From Pedobacter polaris (lineage in GTDB: Bacteria > Bacteroidota > Bacteroidia > Sphingobacteriales > Sphingobacteriaceae), in contig NZ_SWBR01000001.1 of the NCBI RefSeq assembly GCF_005116505.1, forward strand, positions 496,001 to 560,000: 64,000 nucleotides of DNA, read 5' to 3'. Shown here piece after piece: positions 54,278 to 63,349 of the stretch. Both the position numbers and the translations under genes were made by a program. Every line of letters starts with the position of its first letter. The stretch's first letter is position 1. The notes under the pieces are model-generated. The model was not told the DNA's origin, made no database searches, and was given only the letters and a program-made list of their open reading frames with translations.

Positions 54278-54529
54278 TTAAATTTCCTCAGAGCTTTCAG
54301 GCAGTTTTTCATATTCTCCTGCCCAGGCATATTTTCCAAAAATCACCAAACCAATTGCTATCGGAATAAAAATCAACAAGATAATTCCCCATTGCAAAGC
54401 AGTATTTGTTTGCGCAATACCAGGCTCTGCTTGCCCTATTTTATCCCAAGCTTGCCAAGCCATAAAAGCCATCGCTGCAGGACCAAGAATAATCCATACT
54501 AACCCTAATATTTTTTTGATCGATTTCAT
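54278..54529 (-). CDS. Small two-helix membrane protein paired with an MFS transporter
   Basis: The 83-residue protein has two membrane helices (LGLVWIILGPAAMAFMAW, LQWGIILLIFIPIAIGLVIFG) and an acidic tail. It lies 3 nt after the transporter gene on the same strand, so it is cotranscribed and may be an accessory subunit. I do not assign a family. Confidence 0.85.
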   Translation of the reverse strand: MKSIKKILGLVWIILGPAAMAFMAWQAWDKIGQAEPGIAQTNTALQWGIILLIFIPIAIGLVIFGKYAWAGEYEKLPESSEEI

Positions 54530-54532
54530 ATG

Positions 54533-56059
54533 CTAGTCGTTAACGTTTTCGTCTTTTTTATTTGATAAATATACAGCGCCAATAATGAAACTTAATGCTG
54601 CAATCCCAATAGGATACCATAAACCGGAAAGCGGTGTTGAGCCCGCAAAACTGGCAATCAGTGTTGCAACAAAAGGAACTAAACCACCAAACACACCATT
54701 ACCCACATGGTATGGAAGTGACATAGACGTATATCTAATTTTGGTAGGGAAAAGTTCTACCAAGAAAGCCGCGATTGGACCATAAACCATAGTAACTAAT
54801 AAGATTTGAAAGAATACTAAACCCACGAATAGCCAAAAGGTAGAGGTTGGCAATACTTTGTCCTTAACTACTTGTGCATGCCCAATCATTTTGTTTGCAT
54901 CTGCGTAAACTGTATCAATTGAAACTACATTAAATGATGCCCCGTTTATGAGATTAACTCTTGAACTTGAAGTAATTATACTATCCCCTTCTGAATGCAA
55001 TGCATGCCTTGTTACAATTGGCGCATTTTCTTTTAATATTGCAGATGTATTCCAAGTGGTTACATCACTCTTATCTAAAAACAATTGATAAATAGGCCTA
55101 TAGAAAATAATGCCCAAAAGCATTCCTATTAACATAATCCACTTTCGCCCAACCTTATCACTCCATGAACCAAACACCACAAAAAATGGAGTAGCAAACG
55201 CAATGCCCCAGAGTAAGATATATCGAGAATCATTAAAATCTATTTTACAGGTGTTTTCTATAAACGATTGGGCATAAAACTGACCAGTGTACCAAATTAC
55301 ACCTTGCCCCATTGTTGCACCAAATAAGGCTAACAATACCATTTTAAAATTGCCTTTGTTATTAAAGCTTTCTTTTAAAGGATTTTTAGAAATATTGCCT
55401 TCTGTTTTTAGCTTAGTAAACATTGGTGATTCATGCATCTTTAAACGGATGTAAATAGAAACACCCACTAATAAAATAGAAAGCAAGAAAGGAATTCTCC
55501 AACCCCAATCTGCAAATGCCTCTGCTCCAATAATGTTTTTAGAAAGAACAATTATCCCCAAAGAAAGGAACAAACCTAATGTTGCTGTAGTTTGAATCCA
55601 GCTGGTAAAAAAACCTCTTTTGCCTTTTGGTGCATGCTCTGCTACATAAGTTGCAGCACCACCATATTCGCCACCCAAAGCTAAACCCTGTACCAAACGT
55701 AATATTAAAACGAGTATTGGTGCGGCATAACCGATGGTTTCATATGAGGGGATAAGGCCAATTAAAAATGTAGAACCTCCCATTAACACCAATGTTAACA
55801 AGAAAGTGTATTTTCTACCTATTAGATCTCCCAACCTACCAAAAACCAATGCTCCAAATGGGCGAACAATAAAGCCCGCTGCAAAAATTGCCAAAGTATT
55901 AATTAATGCCGAAGCACCTGCATCGGCAGGAAAAAGCTTTGCACCAATAATAGTGGCTAAACTGCCAAAAATATAAAAATCATACCATTCAATCAGCGTC
56001 CCGAGAGAAGATGCACCGATTACTTTAAAAATACTATTTTGTTTATTTGGTTCGTTCAT
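54533..56059 (-). CDS. MHS-type MFS transporter with a soluble insertion
   Basis: The 508-residue 12-helix transporter belongs to the metabolite:H+ symporter branch: GTLIEWYDFYIFGSLATIIG, RPFGALVFGRLGDLIGRKYTFLLTLVLMGGSTFLIGLIP, RLVQGLALGGEYGGAATYVAEHAPKGKRGFFTSW. Residues about 335-410 form a roughly 75-residue polar insertion (from LDKSDVTTWN to VVKDKVLPTS) between membrane helices, which is not usual in family members such as ShiA or ProP. Substrate is unknown. The small membrane gene downstream is 3 nt away. Confidence 0.93.
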   Translation of the reverse strand: MNEPNKQNSIFKVIGASSLGTLIEWYDFYIFGSLATIIGAKLFPADAGASALINTLAIFAAGFIVRPFGALVFGRLGDLIGRKYTFLLTLVLMGGSTFLIGLIPSYETIGYAAPILVLILRLVQGLALGGEYGGAATYVAEHAPKGKRGFFTSWIQTTATLGLFLSLGIIVLSKNIIGAEAFADWGWRIPFLLSILLVGVSIYIRLKMHESPMFTKLKTEGNISKNPLKESFNNKGNFKMVLLALFGATMGQGVIWYTGQFYAQSFIENTCKIDFNDSRYILLWGIAFATPFFVVFGSWSDKVGRKWIMLIGMLLGIIFYRPIYQLFLDKSDVTTWNTSAILKENAPIVTRHALHSEGDSIITSSSRVNLINGASFNVVSIDTVYADANKMIGHAQVVKDKVLPTSTFWLFVGLVFFQILLVTMVYGPIAAFLVELFPTKIRYTSMSLPYHVGNGVFGGLVPFVATLIASFAGSTPLSGLWYPIGIAALSFIIGAVYLSNKKDENVND

Positions 56060-56274
56060 AATTCTAAAACTAATGGTTTAAAAATTAAAATACAACTCCA
56101 TCATTAAAAAGCCGTTAACAATACCGTTAAATTGACGTTTATAATTTCAAATAAAGCGCTTAAACATTAAGGAATTAAGAAATACAAGCCTTAATTCTTC
56201 AATATTTATTTTTAGGTGAGTTTAATTCTACCTTGACAATGATTAAGCTTGAATATGTAGTCCCGTTGGGAGTT

Positions 56275-57330
56275 TTATTGTTCGTCTCTAAAATAAACTT
56301 TGTAAAAATTCATTGAACGATCGTCATCAAAGCCTTTCTCAATGAGTTCTTTATTTCCATGAATATAAATATGGAAGTTCTTATCAAGCTTTAGGATACT
56401 CTTATAAGTTTTAGCCTGCTTTTTAACCGCAGCATCAGAAATATCAAAATTATCTGCTATCGGACTATCAAACTCTTCTTCGTAGTTTTTCTTATAGCTT
56501 TTAAACGACTCTATTCCCTCTTTGTTGGCGATTACTTCATTTGCAAACTCATCCATATCAAAGGTTTCCTTTTCCTTGAAATATTTCATCGATTTATTTA
56601 ACAAATCAATTTTATCAGTTCTAGAAATTTCAAAATCATCATCCAATTTTTCGGTAACGAAGCTTTTGTAAACACCTAAAACATTTTGTGTTTGATTGTA
56701 ATTATCATTTCTAATTTTAAGTTTTAAAAACTCATCTTTCCAATATACTGCTTCGGTACTGCGATTGGTTTGATCTATCACTGCTACTTTGTACCCTTCT
56801 TCCTTTTCAGTGTTAAAGATGAGACAGCCTTTATCTAGCTTGTTGATATTGATGGCTTCTTGCTCATATTTTAACCCAAATCCGCCTTGCTCTGGATAAA
56901 CTGTTAAATAACTTTCTTTCGTCTCTGATTTAAAAATACCTATCGCATCATGTAAATCGCCCTCAATTTGAACATTCTCAAAGTAAGCAACATACAGTTC
57001 TCCAGATTTAATTTTTGGATGATTTGAGATTTCGAATAGATAGGTTGCCAGCTTCTTGCTATTATCATGAAAAACCGCCCCATCAGCAAAAATATCTGCT
57101 GCAAAATGATAAACCTCATTTAAATTGAGATCGTTATTAGGGTGCATGAAACGATAAATCTCATTTACTTTTTCATAGGGCGATAAAAAATATTGCAGCA
57201 ACAGTTGCTTTAACATTTCATCTTCCAAATGCATAGATTGGTCTGAAAGCACATAAAATTCATCTTGAAGTTTATTTCCAATTCTATGTATGGAAAGTTC
57301 TGCTAGTGTTGCTTGAGAAAAAGTAATCAT
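56275..57330 (-). CDS. Nucleoid-associated protein of the NdpA/YejK type
   Basis: The 351-residue protein resembles the 37-kDa nucleoid-associated protein family: SIHRIGNKLQDEFYVLSDQ at the start, FLSPYEKVNEIYRFMHPNNDLNLNEVYHFAADIF, GELYVAYFENV and EEGYKVAVIDQTNR. Cytoplasmic, no signal peptide. Such proteins associate with the chromosome; the activity is unclear. It is monocistronic. Confidence 0.88.
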   Translation of the reverse strand: MITFSQATLAELSIHRIGNKLQDEFYVLSDQSMHLEDEMLKQLLLQYFLSPYEKVNEIYRFMHPNNDLNLNEVYHFAADIFADGAVFHDNSKKLATYLFEISNHPKIKSGELYVAYFENVQIEGDLHDAIGIFKSETKESYLTVYPEQGGFGLKYEQEAININKLDKGCLIFNTEKEEGYKVAVIDQTNRSTEAVYWKDEFLKLKIRNDNYNQTQNVLGVYKSFVTEKLDDDFEISRTDKIDLLNKSMKYFKEKETFDMDEFANEVIANKEGIESFKSYKKNYEEEFDSPIADNFDISDAAVKKQAKTYKSILKLDKNFHIYIHGNKELIEKGFDDDRSMNFYKVYFRDEQ

Positions 57331-57412
57331 ATTAAAATCTGATCGGCAAAGAAACGAAGATTTTATTGAATCGGGATAAAAAAGTAGACTCGCAGCAAAG
57401 CGAACTAAACGA

Positions 57413-57444
57413 AAGAAGGGCTATCGTTTCTGATAGCCCTTCTT
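57413..57444. terminator. Terminator after terC-like gene
   Basis: AAGAAGGGCTATC (57413-57425) pairs perfectly with GATAGCCCTTCTT (57432-57444). It is 20 nt past the stop of the TerC-family gene. Just upstream, 57368-57410 contains a TCGGGAT/GCAGCAAAGCG repeat piece. Confidence 0.85.
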
Positions 57445-57463
57445 GTATGTTTTTCAAATAAAT

Positions 57464-58252
57464 TTATTTTACTTCTTCTTCATGTGGTGTGTTTCTTAAC
57501 GATACTGGCTTTTTACTATTCTTTTTCATTTTTAAATTAAGCATTTCTACCAATACAGAAAAAGCCATTGCAAAATAGATGTAACCTTTAGGTATATGCT
57601 GATCAAACCCTTCGGCCAGTAAAGAAACCCCAATTAACAACAAGAAAGATAGCGCCAACATTTTTACTGTTGGGTGTTTGTTTACAAAACTGCTGATTGC
57701 ACTTGCAGAAAACATCATTACTATAACAGCAATAACTACCGCTGCTATCATAATTTCGATATGATCTGCCATACCTACGGCAGTAATTACAGAATCTAAC
57801 GAGAATACGATATCTAAAATTAAAATCTGTACAATTGTTCCGCTAAAAGAATGTACTTTAGCCTTACCTCCAGATTCTTCATCCCCTTCTAACTTATTGT
57901 GTATTTCGTGGGTACTTTTGTAAATTAAAAACAAACCACCTATCAACAAGATTAAATCTCTCCCTGAGATTGCCAATTTGTCTAACCATTCTGGACTTGT
58001 TATCCCAATCCAATCTCCCATATTAAATAAAGGAGCAGTAAGACCCATTACCCAACTTAATGATAATAATAGCAAAACACGCGTAATCATTGCTAATGCT
58101 AAACCCAATTGACGGGCTTTTTTCTGCTGATTTTCTGGTAATTTACCAGATAGAATTGAAATAAAGACAATATTGTCTATTCCTAAAACAATTTCTAAAA
58201 CTGTTAAGGTTAAAAGAGAAATCCAGGCTTCTGGTGTGGCTAAAAAATCCAT
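57464..58252 (-). CDS. TerC-family membrane protein
   Basis: The 262-residue protein has seven or so membrane helices and the TerC hallmarks LTVLEIVLGIDNIVFISILSGKLP (about 16-39) and QILILDIVFSLDSVITAVGMAD (about 141-162). The paired GIDN and SLDS motifs are thought to bind divalent metal. In other bacteria this family exports Mn2+ or acts in tellurite resistance; here Mn homeostasis is plausible given the Mn-type SOD in the window. Confidence 0.93.
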   Translation of the reverse strand: MDFLATPEAWISLLTLTVLEIVLGIDNIVFISILSGKLPENQQKKARQLGLALAMITRVLLLLSLSWVMGLTAPLFNMGDWIGITSPEWLDKLAISGRDLILLIGGLFLIYKSTHEIHNKLEGDEESGGKAKVHSFSGTIVQILILDIVFSLDSVITAVGMADHIEIMIAAVVIAVIVMMFSASAISSFVNKHPTVKMLALSFLLLIGVSLLAEGFDQHIPKGYIYFAMAFSVLVEMLNLKMKKNSKKPVSLRNTPHEEEVK

Positions 58253-58273
58253 AGTTAAATTTTATAGGGCGAA

Positions 58274-58311
58274 TATAAAAAAAGCCCATTGATTTTACAT
58301 CAACAGGCTTA
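58274..58311 (-). terminator. Terminator of the sigma/anti-sigma/beta-helix operon
   Basis: On the minus strand AAGCC-TG-TTGAT pairs with ATCAA-TG-GGCTT with a small internal loop and is followed by a T-run. It lies 24 nt past the last gene. Confidence 0.8.
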
Positions 58312-58334
58312 GCTATTATTTGTTTGGTTTTATT

Positions 58335-59561
58335 TTACTTAAAAGTAACTGATCCATATTGTGTGTTAACACTGATTCTCGCCGTTCCGCCCTTACCTAC
58401 TTGTCCAGTATATTTTTTATTCTGGCTATATCTACGTTCATCATCACCACCTTCTCGTTTCACACTTACATTAGATCCGTATTTGAAATTACCATAGCTT
58501 GTCTCTACATCAAGATCGCCATTATACCCTCCTAAACCTAAATCAACATCTGTATATTGTGCATCCACCTCTATGTTCTTACTTCCTTCAACTTCATCTA
58601 CAATTAATTTGCCGTATTGCTGTTTGCTAGTTAGGTTACCTCTCAATGTGCCAACTTTTACTGTTGAATACTGAGCATTTGCAGATAGATTTCCTACAGA
58701 GCCAATAGTAATGCCACGGCCATATTGATGTTTTACTACTGCGCTACCTTTAATAGTAGTTACATTAACCGCTGCATATTGCACGTCGATATCTAAAGTG
58801 CCCACGGTGCCAATAGTTACCCCAGAGCCATATTGGTGTTTTACTTTAAGTGTATTGGCTTCTTTTATATTAGCAGCTCCATATTGAACATTTACATAAT
58901 TATTTACATTATTTAATTCTCCTGCTGTGAAATTACCATATTGAACTTTTATTGATGTTGGCCCAGAAAAATCTCCAATTAGGATATTTCCATATTGCTG
59001 AGATGCAGTTAACGAATTACCTGCTGGCATGTAAACCGTATAATGAACTTTTACTTCTCTACGCCAAATGGTTTTTCCATTTTTCATGCTACTGCCCCAA
59101 TTCCCATTTCGCTCACCCATTTCTGTTTTATAGCTAACTAAATCTCCGCTTTTAGTTGCATTTATAGAAACATCATCTAATAACTTTTGAGCCTCATCTT
59201 CAGTTTTTGCATAGGCTTTAATATCTGCATCTACTTTAATTTCATTTTTGTCCCAAGTTTTAATGGTAATAGAACCAAACTGGTTTGATAAATTAATTTT
59301 GTCGCTCTTATCTATACTAAATGCTTTCGTAAAAGACTTAGTCTTCATTGGTGTGTCATCTTGTACATCTTGACTGTTTGCGTTGTCATTGTACCTCACA
59401 TTCACACTATTTTTAACATCATTTACTGTATAAGAATAGGATGATGTAACGGTTGAAGAAGTTTTAGGGTTTACATTAACCGTAACACTTGGCTGTTGTT
59501 GTGCATTGACTTGCATGGCGAGCAACAGCACACTCGACACACTTAAAATTAAACTTTTCAT
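58335..59561 (-). CDS. Secreted DUF4097-like beta-helix protein with QYG repeats
   Basis: The 408-residue protein has a signal peptide (cleaved near QVNAQQ). A DUF4097-like segment (LSNQFGSITIKTWDKNEIKVDADIKAYAKTEDEAQ) is followed by about 11 irregular repeats of a 20-residue unit with an x-QYG-x core: SQQYGNILIG, VQYGNFTAG, HQYGSGVTIG, HQYGRGITIG, KQQYGKLIVD, TSYGNFKYG, TQYGSVTFK. This is the expected pattern of a right-handed beta-helix. It is the last gene of a three-gene operon whose first two genes encode an ECF sigma and a membrane anti-sigma, with 4-nt overlaps throughout, so it may be the regulated envelope component. Confidence 0.85.
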   Translation of the reverse strand: MKSLILSVSSVLLLAMQVNAQQQPSVTVNVNPKTSSTVTSSYSYTVNDVKNSVNVRYNDNANSQDVQDDTPMKTKSFTKAFSIDKSDKINLSNQFGSITIKTWDKNEIKVDADIKAYAKTEDEAQKLLDDVSINATKSGDLVSYKTEMGERNGNWGSSMKNGKTIWRREVKVHYTVYMPAGNSLTASQQYGNILIGDFSGPTSIKVQYGNFTAGELNNVNNYVNVQYGAANIKEANTLKVKHQYGSGVTIGTVGTLDIDVQYAAVNVTTIKGSAVVKHQYGRGITIGSVGNLSANAQYSTVKVGTLRGNLTSKQQYGKLIVDEVEGSKNIEVDAQYTDVDLGLGGYNGDLDVETSYGNFKYGSNVSVKREGGDDERRYSQNKKYTGQVGKGGTARISVNTQYGSVTFK

Positions 59562-60085
59562 ACTGAACTCTCCTTTTTATATTGATTGACTTGGTTTATA
59601 ATCATCAATTGCTGTTTTAAAATTTGCAATTGCATTTCGCGATTTTTTACCATCGCTTTTACTACAGATAATTGATTTGGACTCTCTGGTAATTGAGCTT
59701 TTAATCTATCATATTCTGAATCTAGATTTTTTAAATCTTCGGTAAACCTTTTGTATAAATCTGGGTTTGCTGAGGCATAGAATGCCAAGCTGTCTTTCTT
59801 CTCTTCAATTTGGCTTACAAATCTTACCTCTTTTTGTCCAAATTCTGGGTTGATGTCGGCAACATCAATGTTGTTTGCCTGTTTATAATTGTAGGTAAAG
59901 TATACCCCTAAGCTAATTACCAACATTGCCGCAATGCTCATCCACTGGTAAAGCTTAATTGACTTTTTTGGCTGTTGTTTTTTATCTAGTTCTGCTTCAA
60001 TTTTTGCCCACAATTGATCTGATGGACCTTTTACTTCAAACTCCTTCTTGTTGTCTTTTACAAACCCCTCTAATTTATTGCTCAT
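59558..60085 (-). CDS. Membrane anti-sigma factor-like protein
   Basis: The 175-residue protein has a polar N-terminus (about 1-42), one membrane helix (YQWMSIAAMLVISLGVYFTY, about 45-64), and a periplasmic C-terminus rich in coiled-coil-like heptads (EDLKNLDSEYDRLKAQ, MQLQILKQQLMIINQVNQYKKE). Its place directly after a sigma gene with an ATGA overlap indicates a cognate anti-sigma factor. It lacks the classical zinc HxxxCxxC motif. Confidence 0.8.
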   Translation of the reverse strand: MSNKLEGFVKDNKKEFEVKGPSDQLWAKIEAELDKKQQPKKSIKLYQWMSIAAMLVISLGVYFTYNYKQANNIDVADINPEFGQKEVRFVSQIEEKKDSLAFYASANPDLYKRFTEDLKNLDSEYDRLKAQLPESPNQLSVVKAMVKNREMQLQILKQQLMIINQVNQYKKESSV

Positions 60086-60633
60086 CTTGCTACTCCTTTC
60101 ATTTCTAATAAACTATTCAACTTTCTTTTTGCTCGCATATATTGCGAACGTGATGTATTTTCTGTTATTTTTAATATATGTGCTATCTCTTCATGGTCAT
60201 AACCTTCAAATAAGTAAAGTGTTAAAACCACTCGGTAACCATCTGGCAACTCATTCATTGCTACTTTTATGGCTTCTACTTTTAAAGTAGTTTCTTCGTA
60301 ATCAGTTGCAGGTTCATCTGCTACTTCTACTTCATCTAAGCTCACTAATTCTAGTTTTCTTTTCCTTAAATAATTAATACTCCTATTAATTACAATTTGT
60401 TTTAACCACAATCCAAAGGTGGTTTCCTGTCTAAAATCAGCTATGCGATTAAAAGCATCTAAAAAAGCTTCCTGCAAAACATCTTCCGCTTCAGCATCGT
60501 CATTAACAATACGCAACGCTACATTATACATAGCATTAGCATACAATTTGTATAACTCAAATTGTGCTTTGCGATTGCCATTTCGGCATTCGTTTACTAG
60601 CTCTACGTGTTTATCTATGTATGCAGTTTCCAA
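60082..60633 (-). CDS. ECF-type RNA polymerase sigma factor
   Basis: The 183-residue sigma factor has region 2 (KAQFELYKLYANAMYNVALRIVNDDAEAEDVLQEAFLDAFNRIADFR, about 20-66) and region 4 (MNELPDGYRVVLTLYLFEGYDHEEIAHILKITENTSRSQYMRAKRKL, about 130-176). It is first in a three-gene operon with the anti-sigma and beta-helix genes. It likely responds to envelope stress and may autoregulate the operon. Confidence 0.95.
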   Translation of the reverse strand: METAYIDKHVELVNECRNGNRKAQFELYKLYANAMYNVALRIVNDDAEAEDVLQEAFLDAFNRIADFRQETTFGLWLKQIVINRSINYLRKRKLELVSLDEVEVADEPATDYEETTLKVEAIKVAMNELPDGYRVVLTLYLFEGYDHEEIAHILKITENTSRSQYMRAKRKLNSLLEMKGVAR

Positions 60634-61017
60634 ATTCTAAGCGTTCTGATTAAAAGACATTGTAAATTTTAAAACGTTGCATCAAGGTAGAAAAAAAGTT
60701 TATAACCCCTAAATCCCTTAAAGGAGACTTCCAATCTAATCGGTTAATCTAAATGCCAAATTCAAGTCTCCTTTAAGGGATTTAGGGGTAAAGCAGGGCC
60801 GAAGCGATTTTTAATGTTAGTCCCGCTGTTCCTACAAGCCCGAGAAAACCGGGGCTTTTCGTGCCATCGGGTTTAGAGAACAAGGTTTGTGCTCAAATGA
60901 AAAAAGAACAAGGAGCAAAGAATAAGATTCAAATTCCTGTCTTTATACTTAATACTAACTACTATATACTTATTAAAACAAAATCGGTATTTTTGCGGCT
61001 CAAAATTTAATTTAAAA
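60634..61017. other. 384-bp intergenic region with a large cruciform repeat and dispersed repeat pieces
   Basis: It contains the inverted repeat pair described separately (60704-60730 and 60764-60789), an AGCGGGACTAACATT-like element (60792-60830, minus orientation), the ATCGGGTTTAGAGAAC segment (about 60867-60885) that also occurs inverted near 38380, and AT-rich DNA that should hold the aspS promoter. No gene is supported. Confidence 0.5.
60704..60789. repeat. Inverted pair of the CCCCTAAATCCC repeat (26-27 bp arms)
   Basis: Left arm AACCCCTAAATCCCTTAAAG then GAGACTT (60704-60730) and right arm (60764-60789) are perfect reverse complements over 26 bp, with a 33-bp spacer. They differ from copies 1 and 2 (8995 and 9765) by a few bases (CCCTTAAAGGAG for CCCCTAAAGGGG). 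Confidence 0.8.
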
Positions 61018-62763
61018 ATGTTAAGAACAACTACTTGCGGAGCTTTAACACTGCAAAATTTAGGCGAAAATGTAACACTCTGCGGTTGGATGCAGAATTC
61101 TAGAGATTTAGGCGGGATGACTTTTATAGATATCCGCGACCGTTACGGTATTACCCAATTGGTTTTTAACATGAATGATAATGCAGATTTATGCGCCGGC
61201 GCACGTAGCCTTGGTCGCGAATTTGTTATTAAAGTAACCGGAGCTGTTGTAGAACGTTCAAATAAAAACTTAGAAATCCCAACAGGCGAAATTGAAATTA
61301 AAGTAACTGCTTTAGAAATTCTAAATGCAGCAAAATTACCTCCATTTTTAATAGAAGATAAAACAGATGGTGGTGATGATTTACGTATGAAATATCGTTA
61401 CCTAGATTTGCGTCGTAATCCGATTAGAAATAATATGATTTTACGTCATAGAATGGCGCAATCTGTTCGTCGTTATCTAGATGCTTTAGATTTTATCGAA
61501 GTAGAAACTCCTGTTTTAATTAAATCTACACCAGAAGGTGCAAGAGATTTTGTGGTTCCAAGCCGTATGAATGGTGGCGAATTTTATGCCTTACCACAAT
61601 CTCCACAAACATTTAAACAGTTGTTAATGGTTTCTGGTTTTGATCGTTATTTTCAGATTGTAAAATGTTTTAGAGATGAAGATTTACGTGCTGATAGACA
61701 ACCTGAATTTACCCAGATTGATTGTGAAATGTCTTTCATTGAGCAAGAAGACATCTTAAACACTTTCGAAGGTTTAATTCGTACTTTATTTAAAGAAGTT
61801 CGTAATTACGATTTACCCGAAGTGCCTCGTATGCAATATGCAGATGCGATGAAATTTTATGGCTCAGATAAACCAGATACTCGTTTTGATATGAAATTTA
61901 TCGAAATGAATGATATTGTTAAAGGAAAGGATTTCCCTGTTTTTGACAATGCAGAATTGGTAATTGCTATTAATGCTAAAGGTTGTGCACATTATACACG
62001 TAAACAATTAGATGAATTAACAGACTTTATTAAACGTCCACAAATTGGTGCAACAGGTTTAATTTACCTTCGCCATAATGAAGATGGTTCTTTAAAATCA
62101 TCTGTAGACAAGTTTTACAATGAAGAAGAATTAGCAAGATGGTCGGCAGCTTGCCAAACTGAACCAGGAGATTTAGTTTTAGTAATGGCTGGTGGAACTG
62201 ATAAAGTACGTAAACAATTAAGCGAACTTCGTTTAGAAATGGGTTCTCGTTTAGGTTTACGTGATAAAGATAAATTCTCAGCACTTTGGGTTTTAGATTT
62301 TCCATTGCTAGAATGGGATGAAGAAACAGAACGTTACCACGCCATGCACCATCCATTTACATCACCAAAACCAGAAGATATTGCGATGTTAGATACCGAC
62401 CCTAAAAACGTACGCGCTAACGCTTATGATATGGTTGTTAACGGAACCGAAATTGGTGGTGGTTCTATTCGTATTCATGATAGAACTTTGCAAGCATTAA
62501 TGTTTAAACACTTAGGATTTAGCACAGAAGAAGCTCAAAAACAATTTGGTTTCTTAATGGATGCGTTTGAATTTGGCGCACCTCCACATGGCGGTATCGC
62601 ATTCGGATTTGATAGATTGTGTTCTATTTTTGCTGGTTTAGATTCAATTAGAGATGTGATCGCATTCCCTAAAAATAACTCAGGTAGAGACGTGATGATT
62701 GATAGCCCTAGTACTATTGATGAGAAACAGCTGAAAGAATTGAAGATTAAGACGGACTTATAG
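61018..62763 (+). CDS. aspS: Aspartyl-tRNA synthetase
   Basis: The 581-residue class II synthetase charges tRNA-Asp. It has the N-terminal anticodon-binding OB fold ([31 protein letters not shown]), motif 1 ([25 protein letters not shown]), motif 2 ([30 protein letters not shown]), a bacterial GAD insertion (about 290-410) and motif 3 ([16 protein letters not shown]), ending [13 protein letters not shown]. This places it with bacterial AspRS. The two GUC tRNA-like RNAs near 34.6 kb are candidate substrates. Confidence 0.97.
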   Translation: MLRTTTCGALTLQNLGENVTLCGWMQNSRDLGGMTFIDIRDRYGITQLVFNMNDNADLCAGARSLGREFVIKVTGAVVERSNKNLEIPTGEIEIKVTALEILNAAKLPPFLIEDKTDGGDDLRMKYRYLDLRRNPIRNNMILRHRMAQSVRRYLDALDFIEVETPVLIKSTPEGARDFVVPSRMNGGEFYALPQSPQTFKQLLMVSGFDRYFQIVKCFRDEDLRADRQPEFTQIDCEMSFIEQEDILNTFEGLIRTLFKEVRNYDLPEVPRMQYADAMKFYGSDKPDTRFDMKFIEMNDIVKGKDFPVFDNAELVIAINAKGCAHYTRKQLDELTDFIKRPQIGATGLIYLRHNEDGSLKSSVDKFYNEEELARWSAACQTEPGDLVLVMAGGTDKVRKQLSELRLEMGSRLGLRDKDKFSALWVLDFPLLEWDEETERYHAMHHPFTSPKPEDIAMLDTDPKNVRANAYDMVVNGTEIGGGSIRIHDRTLQALMFKHLGFSTEEAQKQFGFLMDAFEFGAPPHGGIAFGFDRLCSIFAGLDSIRDVIAFPKNNSGRDVMIDSPSTIDEKQLKELKIKTDL

Positions 62764-62813
62764 TTCAATAGCTCAATGGTTCACTAGTGTCATTGGGCTT
62801 AAAAGTATAAAAG

Positions 62814-62845
62814 AAAAGGTCTTGGCAAATTGCCAAGACCTTTTT
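62814..62845. terminator. Terminator after aspS
   Basis: AAAAGGTCTTGGCA (62814-62827) pairs perfectly with TGCCAAGACCTTTT (62831-62844) over an AAT loop; runs on both sides allow bidirectional function with the convergent gene. Confidence 0.93.
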
Positions 62846-62908
62846 GTTTTTTATTAAGATTTATTTGTTCGCTACTACTAATGAACAACTGAACTAATAA
62901 ACCAATAA

Positions 62909-63349
62909 CTAATATGTCTCACTATCTGGCGGGATGCCGTAATCAACAAACCCTACATCTTTCTTTTTATCTTTTTTAGTAAAAAGAGATTTAACCATGT
63001 TAAACATGCCTGATAAATTTTCAGCGTCTAAAGACTTTCCTACTTTACCAGAAACCAAAGCGCCTAAAGCTTTTGTAATTACACCAGACCCTTTAAAAAT
63101 AGTACTGTTTAATAACAGAGGCAATGCGATAGACATTATTTTGCTGCTAACGTTTGTCTTTTCATCAAACTTTAAAAAACTGCTTGGTGTTGCATATTTC
63201 TTAATCAAATTTCCAATAGAAAATTGACTAATATATGCTTTAGAATCCTCTTTCAGCATAACACCACGGTGCTTGTAATCAGCTTTTAAGCGATATACTT
63301 CACCGTGTAAATCGTCTAAAGTTCTGATACTATTATAATTTTTCTTCAT
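62909..63349 (-). CDS. Hypothetical protein of the YtxH/holin-like cluster
   Basis: The 146-residue protein has a charged N-terminus (LDDLHGEVYRLKADYKHRGVML), a hydrophobic centre (IMSIALPLLLNSTIFKGSGVITKALGALVSGKVG) and a Lys-rich tail. No family is recognised. It overlaps the holin-like gene by 17 nt and is on the same strand, so it is cotranscribed. Confidence 0.75.
   Translation of the reverse strand: MKKNYNSIRTLDDLHGEVYRLKADYKHRGVMLKEDSKAYISQFSIGNLIKKYATPSSFLKFDEKTNVSSKIMSIALPLLLNSTIFKGSGVITKALGALVSGKVGKSLDAENLSGMFNMVKSLFTKKDKKKDVGFVDYGIPPDSETY

Noticed and set aside
56059..56275. A terminator in the gap between the transporter and nucleoid-protein genes
   Set aside because: An 8-bp GAATTAAG/CTTAATTC hairpin is visible, but no T-run follows on the relevant strand.
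62030..62356. 108-residue minus-strand ORF inside aspS
   Set aside because: Antisense shadow of a highly conserved coding region.
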